NCBI GenBank assembly: GCA_947628975.1
Contig: CANRBW010000116.1
Span: 1 to 5,430 of the forward strand
Length of the DNA stretch: 5,430 nt
Source: an uncultured Oscillospiraceae bacterium
Lineage (GTDB): Bacteria; Bacillota; Clostridia; Oscillospirales; Oscillospiraceae
Reading direction: 5' to 3'
In this document: positions 1 to 4,631 of the stretch, piece by piece
Layout: each line of letters starts with the position of its first letter
Position numbering within the stretch: position 1 is the first letter of the stretch
Program-made: the position numbers and the translations under genes
Notes under the pieces: generated by a model
Told to the model about the DNA's origin: nothing
Databases searched by the model: none
Seen by the model: only the letters and a program-made list of their open reading frames with translations

Positions 1-457
1 CCCACCCGCCCCTGAAAGGTACAGCAGAGAACAGCGCCTATCCTTGCGACGCACAGCAGACGTACAGCGCCTATCCTGTGACGTTCAGCCTAGAACACCG
101 CCTAGCCCCGCAAGGTTATTGCAGACCCGTTGCTGGAAGCTGAATCCCCACTCACCCCTGGAAGGTACAGCAGAGAACAGCGCCTAGCCTTGCGACGTAC
201 AGCAGAGAACACCGCCTATCCACGAAAGGCCCGTCAAGGCTTATGCTGGAAGCCATAATCCCACCCGCCCCTGTGAGATACAGCAGAGAACAACGCCTAT
301 CTTCGCAAGATACAGCAGATGTACCACGCCTAACCCCGCAAGGTTATCGCAGAGTCGTTGCTGGAAGCCAAAAGCCCGCCCGCCCCTGTTTGAGACAGCA
401 GATGTACACCGCCTAGTCCTGCGACGCACAGCGGATGTACCGCGTCCTGCCGCGAAT
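1..457. repeat. Nested tandem repeat array, 32-33-base subunits in larger blocks
   Basis: No gene is supported here. A degenerate subunit beginning ACAGCAGA and containing CGCCTA about 16 bases in recurs at 21, 53, 85, 167, 199, 280, 312, 395 and 428, with spacing of 32 or 33 inside each group. The subunits sit inside larger blocks starting near 1, 147, 260 and 375. Each block opens with a head like CCCACCCGCCCCTG and, in the first three, closes with a tail containing TGCTGGAAGC (near 131, 245 and 359). Block 1 has three subunits (about 146 bases); blocks 2 and 3 have two (about 113-115). Block 4 has two, then loses its tail and runs into a G-rich tract. Subunits ending in GCGACG tend to come first, and those ending in CGCAAGG come last. 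The 32-base period is not a multiple of three, which argues against a protein repeat. The array may continue left of the window. Function unknown. Confidence 0.88.
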
Positions 458-503
458 GGGCTGGTGGGGGTGTTGGGGGTTGCGGAGGTGGGGGCGGAGG
501 TGG
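458..503 (+). other. G-run tract, possible G-quadruplex
   Basis: The + strand has runs of three to five G at 458-460, 466-470, 475-479 and 490-494, separated by gaps of 5, 4 and 10 bases, plus several GG pairs between and after them. This fits a loose intramolecular G-quadruplex pattern; the 10-base gap itself contains GG steps that could substitute. The tract begins where the repeat array ends and runs directly into the inverted repeat at 502-532. Whether it folds is not known from sequence. It could also simply be low-complexity G-rich DNA. Confidence 0.4.
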
Positions 504-509
504 TATAAT
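480..509 (+). promoter_or_regulatory. Candidate promoter P1 with perfect TATAAT
   Basis: TATAAT at 504-509 is a perfect sigma-A -10 box. The best -35 match is TTGCGG at 480-485, which keeps only the TTG core, with an 18-base spacer. The -10 box lies inside the left arm of the inverted repeat at 502-532, so transcription would start near the AAA loop and give a leader of roughly 115 bases before the topoisomerase start. The weak -35 and the palindromic setting mean TATAAT could be incidental to the repeat. Confidence 0.35.
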
Positions 510-536
510 AGCCGCAAAGCGGCTATTATACCGCTT
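498..536. repeat. Perfect 14-bp inverted repeat with AAA loop
   Basis: The arm at 502-515 (GGTATAATAGCCGC) is the exact reverse complement of the arm at 519-532, around the loop AAA at 516-518. Allowing G-T wobbles, pairing extends out to 498/536. No T run follows on either strand, so it is not a classical intrinsic terminator. Because the element is symmetric, TATAAT occurs on both strands (504-509 on +, 525-530 on -). Possible roles include an operator, a dispersed palindromic (REP/MITE-like) element, or an RNA hairpin when transcribed from upstream. The structure is certain; the function is not. Confidence 0.85.
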
Positions 537-539
537 GGA

Positions 540-577
540 TGCAGCTTTCGCGGCGCGCAAGCTGCACAGCGGCTTGC
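540..577 (+). other. Two overlapping, mutually exclusive hairpins
   Basis: TGCAGCTT at 540-547 pairs perfectly with AAGCTGCA at 559-566, and the loop holds a further GCG/CGC pair (550-552 with 556-558). A second hairpin pairs GCAAGC at 557-562 with GCTTGC at 572-577. Both use bases 559-562, so only one can form at a time. If transcription starts at P1, both would lie in the leader RNA. No T run follows, so this does not look like a standard attenuator. It may be chance structure in GC-rich DNA. Confidence 0.4.
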
Positions 578-591
578 AACTGTGCTATGAT
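563..591 (+). promoter_or_regulatory. Candidate promoter P2 with extended -10, for the topoisomerase operon
   Basis: TGCACA at 563-568 matches four of six -35 bases, and TATGAT at 586-591 matches five of six -10 bases. The spacer is exactly 17 bases. TG at 583-584, one base before the -10, makes it an extended -10 promoter. The predicted start near 598 leaves a leader of about 35 bases before the TTG start at 633, a more ordinary layout than P1. This is the better of the two promoter candidates, but it is a motif call only. Confidence 0.45.
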
Positions 592-617
592 CAGGTGACG
601 GACCCAGTTTTCAGGAC

Positions 618-635
618 AAGGATGGATGTGTTTTG
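618..635 (+). promoter_or_regulatory. Ribosome binding site that decides the TTG start
   Basis: AAGGA at 618-622 lies 10 bases before the TTG at 633-635. Reading upstream in this frame reaches a stop at 597-599 with no ATG or GTG between. The nearby ATGs at 622 and 626 and the GTG at 628 are all out of frame with the topoisomerase. TTG is therefore the natural start and gives the lysine-rich beginning MAKKKV. A GTG at 663 is an in-frame alternative but has a less well placed ribosome binding site. Confidence 0.7.
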
Positions 636-2876
636 GCGAAGAAGAAGGTCGGCGAGGAGACGGTGAAGCACCGGGACAACCCCAACGTCCTGGGGCTGCG
701 GCGGGAGGTGATGGAGCAGCCCATCACCCAGACCCTGGAACTGAACTATATGCCCTACGCCATGAGCGTGATCGTCTCCCGGGCCATCCCGGAGATCGAC
801 GGCTTCAAGCCCAGTCACCGCAAGCTGCTCTACACCATGTATAAGATGGGCCTGCTCACCGGGGCCAGGACCAAGTCGGCCAATATCGTGGGGCAGACCA
901 TGCGCCTCAACCCCCACGGGGACGCGGCCATTTACGACACCATGGTCCGGCTCAGCCGGGGCTATGACGCCTTGCTCCACCCCCTGGTGGACTCCAAGGG
1001 CAACTTCGGCAAGGTCTACTCCCGGGACATGGCCTGGGCCGCCAGCCGGTACACCGAGGCCAAGCTGGACGCCATCGCCGCCGAGTTCTTCCGGGACATC
1101 GACCAGGACGCGGTGGACTTCCAGGATAACTACGACGGCACCATGCAGGAGCCCACCCTGCTGCCCACCACCTTCCCCAACGTGCTGGTCTCCGCCAACC
1201 AGGGCATCGCCGTGGGGATGGCCTCCAACCTGTGCGGGTTCAACCTGGGGGAGGTGTGCGACGCCACGGTGGCCTACATGAAGGACCCGGAGGCCGACCT
1301 CCTCTCCCTGCTGAAGGCCCCGGACTTCTCCACCGGCGGCCAGCTCCTCTACGACGGGGCGGAGATGGCCGCCATCTACCGGACCGGCCGGGGCTCCTTC
1401 AAGGTGCGGGCCAAGTGGCGCTACCTCAAGGAGGGCAATTTCATCGAGATCTACCAGATCCCCTACACCACCACCACCGAGGCCATCATCGACAAGGTGG
1501 CCGAGCTCATCAAGCAGGGGAAGATCCGGGAGATCTCGGATATGCGGGACGAGACCGACCTGTCCGGGTTGAAGCTGACCATCGACCTGAAGCGGGGGAC
1601 CGACCCGGAGAAGCTGATGCAAAAGCTGTTCCGCTCCACCACCTTGCAGGACTCCTTCCCCTGCAACTTCAACATCCTCATCGCCGGGACCCCGCGGGTG
1701 ATGGGGGTGAGGGAGATCCTGGAGGAGTGGGTGGCCTGGCGGATGGAGAGTGTCCGCCGGAGGGTCTATTTCACCCTGAAAAAACGGGAGGAAAAGCTCC
1801 ACCTGCTCAAGGGGCTGAAGAAGATCCTGCTGGACATCGACCGGGCCATCCGCATCATCCGGGAGACGGAGGAGGACGCGGAGGTCATCCCCAACCTGAT
1901 GATCGGCTTCGGCATCGACGACGTGCAGGCGGAGTTCGTGGCGGAGATCAAGCTGCGCAACATCAACAAGGAGTACATCCTCAAGCGGGTGGAGGAGACC
2001 GCCCGGCTGGAGGAGGAGATCGCCGACCTGAAGGACCTGGTGAACTCCCCCCGGCGGATCAAGGGGGTCATCTCCGACGAGCTGCGGGCGGTGAAGAAGA
2101 AGTACGCCGTCCCCCGCCGCACCGAGATCCTCTATGAGTTCGAGACGGTCCAGGAGGCGGAGACGGTCCAGGAGGTCCCGGACTACCCCGTCCACGTCTT
2201 TGTCTCCCGGGAGGGGTACTTCAAGAAGATCCCCCCCCAGTCCCTGCGGATGGCCAGCGAGCAGAGGTATAAGGAGGGAGACGGCCCGGCACACTACTGG
2301 GAGACCACCAACCGGGAGGAGCTGCTGGTCTTCACCGACAAACAGCAGTGCTACAAGGCGCGGCTGGCCGACTTTGAGGACACCAAGGCCAGCGCCCTGG
2401 GGGACTACCTGCCCACCAAGCTGGGGATGGACCAGGGGGAGAGCGTGGTCTTCACCTGTCTGGCCCAGGACTACCTCCCCCATATCCTCTTTTTCTTCCA
2501 GAACGGCAAGGTGGCCAGGGTGGAGATGGGGGCCTACGTCACCCAGACCAAGCGGAAAAAGCTGACGGGGGCCTACTCGGACAAGTCGCCTCTGGTGACG
2601 GCGCTGGTGGTCCGGGAGGATATAGAGGTGGCGGTCCACTCCACCGACGGGCGGTGCCTGGTGTTCCACACCGCCTCCCTCAACCCCAAGACCACCCGGA
2701 ATACCCAGGGGGTCAACGTCCTGACCCTGAAGGGGAAGCACACCCTGGCGGCGGCGGAGCCCCTGAGCCAGAGCCGTATCGCCAACCCCGCCCGGTTCCG
2801 GGGCCGCTCCCTGCCGGCCACGGGGGCCATCCTGCGGCCGGAGGACCGGGCGATGGACGAACAGCTGACCCTCTGA
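633..2876 (+). CDS. parC: DNA topoisomerase IV subunit A (ParC/GyrA family)
   Basis: This is the DNA-breaking A subunit of a type IIA topoisomerase, 747 residues, working in the cytoplasm with a ParE-type ATPase subunit to decatenate and relax chromosomes. The N-terminal signature IPEIDGFKPSHRKLLY is at residues 52-67. NPHGDAAIYD at 93-102 corresponds to the quinolone region. The catalytic Arg-Tyr is R139-Y140 in AASRYTEAKL. QEPTLLPTTFPNVLVSANQG at 172-191 leads into the family's GIAVGMASN. Residues about 360-500 are the helical gate and coiled-coil part. From about 518 to the end, repeated strands of the form VFVSREGYFKK (522), LLVFTDKQQCYKA (564), ILFFFQNGKVARV (618) and VAVHSTDGRCLVF (666) look like blades of the C-terminal beta-pinwheel. 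No GyrA box (QRRGGRG-like) is seen, which favours topoisomerase IV over gyrase; this is why parC is given, though a divergent second GyrA remains possible. Alanine replaces the usual serine at residue 98. No B-subunit gene lies in the 632 bases upstream. The first of three closely spaced genes. Confidence 0.93.
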   Translation: MAKKKVGEETVKHRDNPNVLGLRREVMEQPITQTLELNYMPYAMSVIVSRAIPEIDGFKPSHRKLLYTMYKMGLLTGARTKSANIVGQTMRLNPHGDAAIYDTMVRLSRGYDALLHPLVDSKGNFGKVYSRDMAWAASRYTEAKLDAIAAEFFRDIDQDAVDFQDNYDGTMQEPTLLPTTFPNVLVSANQGIAVGMASNLCGFNLGEVCDATVAYMKDPEADLLSLLKAPDFSTGGQLLYDGAEMAAIYRTGRGSFKVRAKWRYLKEGNFIEIYQIPYTTTTEAIIDKVAELIKQGKIREISDMRDETDLSGLKLTIDLKRGTDPEKLMQKLFRSTTLQDSFPCNFNILIAGTPRVMGVREILEEWVAWRMESVRRRVYFTLKKREEKLHLLKGLKKILLDIDRAIRIIRETEEDAEVIPNLMIGFGIDDVQAEFVAEIKLRNINKEYILKRVEETARLEEEIADLKDLVNSPRRIKGVISDELRAVKKKYAVPRRTEILYEFETVQEAETVQEVPDYPVHVFVSREGYFKKIPPQSLRMASEQRYKEGDGPAHYWETTNREELLVFTDKQQCYKARLADFEDTKASALGDYLPTKLGMDQGESVVFTCLAQDYLPHILFFFQNGKVARVEMGAYVTQTKRKKLTGAYSDKSPLVTALVVREDIEVAVHSTDGRCLVFHTASLNPKTTRNTQGVNVLTLKGKHTLAAAEPLSQSRIANPARFRGRSLPATGAILRPEDRAMDEQLTL

Positions 2877-2897
2877 GGGAGGGGGAAGGAGGCGGCT

Positions 2898-3767
2898 ATG
2901 GGCAAGCGGCTCTGGCCGGTGTGCCGGCGCTACGGGGTGATCCTCCTGGGGGCGGCGGTGTACGCCCTGGCCTTTTCCTGGTGCTACGGGCCCAACCAGA
3001 TCGGCTTCGGCGGGGTGACCGGCCTGGCCCAAATCTTCCACTACCTCCTCCCCGCCCTGCCGGTGGGGGCGGTGGTGATGGTGCTGAACGTGCCGCTGTT
3101 CCTGCTGGGGTGGCGGCTGTTGGGGGGCGGGGTGCTGGCCGGGTCGCTGGTCGCCATGGCCTGCTCCTCCCTGTTCATCGACATCCTGGACGCCCTGGTG
3201 ACCTTCCCGCCCATGGAGCCGATGCTGGCCGCGGTGGTGGGCGGGGCGGTGCTGGGGACCGGCCTGGGGCTGGTGTTTGCCCAGGGGGCCACCACCGGGG
3301 GCACCGACCTGATGGCCCGCCTGCTCAAGTTGCGGCTGGGGTGGCTTCCGGTGGGCAAGCTGCTGATGGGGCTGGACCTGGTGGTCATCCTGGCGGTGGG
3401 GGCGGTCTTCCGGAGCCTGCTCAGCGCCCTATATGGCCTGGTGGCCCTGACCATCTCCACCGGCGTCATCGACAGGATCCTCTACGGGATCGACCGGGCC
3501 AAGGTGGCCTACATCATCTCCGCCGCCCCGGAGGAGATCACCCGGGCCATCGTCCGGGAGCTGGAGCGGGGCGTCACCGTGCTGGAGGGCCGGGGGGCCT
3601 GGTCAGGGACGGAGAAGCAGGTCCTGCTGTGCGCCTTCAAGCAGAGGCAGATCGTGGAGCTGAAGGCGCTGGTGAAGTCCATCGACCCGGCGGCCTTCCT
3701 CATCGTCACCGACGCCCACGAGGTGCTGGGGGACGGCTTCCGGGAGTATGGGAAAGACGAGGTCTGA
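2898..3767 (+). CDS. YitT family membrane protein (DUF161 plus DUF2179)
   Basis: A 289-residue integral membrane protein of the YitT family; its substrate and reaction are not established. Hydrophobic segments lie at about residues 12-30, 55-72, 78-98, 108-130, 155-172 and 174-192, giving roughly six membrane spans. The family hallmarks are present: IGFGGVTGLA at 35-44 after the first span, and TTGGTDLMARLL at 132-143. Residues about 203-282 form the cytoplasmic DUF2179 domain, with GRGAWSGTEKQVLLC at 231-245 and DPAAF at 263-267. The start is supported by AAGGAGG at 2886-2892, five bases before the ATG. It lies 21 bases after the topoisomerase stop with no terminator, so it is probably co-transcribed. 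Length and domain order are normal for the family. Family assignment is secure; function is not. Confidence 0.93.
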   Translation: MGKRLWPVCRRYGVILLGAAVYALAFSWCYGPNQIGFGGVTGLAQIFHYLLPALPVGAVVMVLNVPLFLLGWRLLGGGVLAGSLVAMACSSLFIDILDALVTFPPMEPMLAAVVGGAVLGTGLGLVFAQGATTGGTDLMARLLKLRLGWLPVGKLLMGLDLVVILAVGAVFRSLLSALYGLVALTISTGVIDRILYGIDRAKVAYIISAAPEEITRAIVRELERGVTVLEGRGAWSGTEKQVLLCAFKQRQIVELKALVKSIDPAAFLIVTDAHEVLGDGFREYGKDEV

Positions 3768-3802
3768 CCGGCGCGCCGGCGGACGGAAAGGGGGGCGGAG
3801 GA

Positions 3803-4528
3803 GTGAAGCGGATGGGGCTCATCGCCCTTGGCCTGGCGCTGTTGACCGCCTGCGCCCCCATGCTGGAGCGGGAGTACACCGAGGTCTCCCCCCATGTGGA
3901 GGACCCCCCGCCCCACGCCGGGGCGGCCTATCGGGTGGAGAGCTACCCAGCCCTGCGCTCGGCCCTGCTGTCCTATGTGGAGGAGGGGATGGCGGAGGGG
4001 CTGCTGCGCTTCCCCACCACCTATCCCGGCGACCTGAGCGTGGACATGGAGAAGGCGCGGCGGCAGCTGCTGGAGGAGGAGCCCCTGGGGTGCTACGCCC
4101 TGGCGGAGATGGACTACCGCACCTCCAAGATCATCGCCTACTACGAAGTGGAACTGCGCTTTACCTATCAGGTGGAGCCGGAGAGCCTGAAGGCCATCCC
4201 CAGGGCGGTCTCCCGCCCGGAGCTGTTGACCCTGCTCCGCCAGGGGCTGGAGCGGGGGGAGGAGCGGATGTGCCTCTACCTCACCGCCTACCCGGAGGGG
4301 GACGAGGGGTACCTCCGGACCGCCGTGGCGGAGGCGTGGCAGGAGCTCCAGAGCCGGTCCGCCCCGCCGGAGGGATCGGAGGGGCCGGAGGGGACGGCCC
4401 CGGAGGAGCCGGAGGAGACTCCTCCCCCGCCGGAGCTGGAGACCGAGCTCTACCCCCAGACCGGGACCCGGCGGGTGGCGGTCCTGCGCCTCACCTACGC
4501 CGGAGCGGAGGAGGCCGGGGCGGCGTGA
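3803..4528 (+). CDS. Predicted lipoprotein of unknown function
   Basis: A 241-residue protein I do not recognise. With the GTG start at 3803 it begins VKRMGLIALG and reaches a lipobox, LTAC, with cysteine 17 as the predicted lipidated residue. This start gives the basic KR needed for a signal peptide; the ATG at 3812 would lose it, although GGAGGA at 3797-3802 is better spaced for that ATG. The mature part has an acidic, proline-containing lead (residues about 21-40) and a mixed domain at about 43-180. That domain contains FPTTYPGDLSVDMEKARRQL, EEPLGCYALAEMDYRTSKII and AYYEVELRFTYQ. A Pro/Glu-rich linker follows at about 187-217, then a short strand-like end, TRRVAVLRLTYA. The pattern of the central domain loosely recalls the region before transglutaminase-like domains in some clostridial surface proteins, but no catalytic part is present and this is only a guess. 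It follows yitT by 35 bases and is the last gene before a 103-base gap. Confidence 0.78.
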   Translation: MKRMGLIALGLALLTACAPMLEREYTEVSPHVEDPPPHAGAAYRVESYPALRSALLSYVEEGMAEGLLRFPTTYPGDLSVDMEKARRQLLEEEPLGCYALAEMDYRTSKIIAYYEVELRFTYQVEPESLKAIPRAVSRPELLTLLRQGLERGEERMCLYLTAYPEGDEGYLRTAVAEAWQELQSRSAPPEGSEGPEGTAPEEPEETPPPPELETELYPQTGTRRVAVLRLTYAGAEEAGAA

Positions 4529-4631
4529 ACCCCCCTCCCCGCCGGTTTTGACCGCTGGACCCGCGGCCCTTCGGCCGCCGCCCATACATCTCAGGTTTGT
4601 CCATCCAAATTTTGAAGGGAGCGAATAGATC
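4529..4631 (+). promoter_or_regulatory. Gap before pta: small hairpins and ribosome binding site
   Basis: This gap separates the lipoprotein from pta. GCGGCC at 4563-4568 pairs with GGCCGC at 4573-4578 around a CTTC loop, and a weaker CGGT/ACCG stem sits at 4543-4554. Neither is followed by a T run, so an intrinsic terminator is not shown. The base composition becomes more AT-rich from about 4583, as expected near a promoter, but I find no convincing -35/-10 pair. AAGGGAG at 4615-4621 is the ribosome binding site for pta, 10 bases before its ATG. Confidence 0.5.

Noticed and set aside
1..457. CRISPR array
   Set aside because: Subunits abut directly with no unique spacers, the repeats are strongly degenerate, and no cas gene is nearby.
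498..536. Intrinsic terminator
   Set aside because: The stem is strong but neither strand has a T run after it.
241..560. Two short minus-strand open frames over the repeat array and G-rich tract
   Set aside because: They read through the 32-base repeats in shifting frames, and one contains a proline run from the antisense of the G tract. There is no family resemblance or sensible start signal.
1..632. tRNA, rRNA or known riboswitch before the topoisomerase
   Set aside because: No tRNA arm pattern, rRNA signature or riboswitch core that I recognise is present; the hairpins seen do not match a known class.
591..3041. Very long open frame on the minus strand (816 codons) opposite the topoisomerase gene
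   Set aside because: Its translation is low-complexity (rich in G, L, V, H, P, Q), matches no family I know and lies exactly opposite a conserved topoisomerase; it is a by-product of GC-rich third codon positions.
2654..3802. Long open frame running through yitT into the lipoprotein frame on the + strand
   Set aside because: The part before 3803 is Gly/Pro/Arg-rich out-of-frame translation of the topoisomerase end and yitT. Only the stretch from the GTG at 3803 has a ribosome binding site, signal peptide and normal composition.
4563..4578. Intrinsic terminator after the lipoprotein gene
   Set aside because: The stem is only 6 bp and is followed by CGCCCATACATC, without a T tract.
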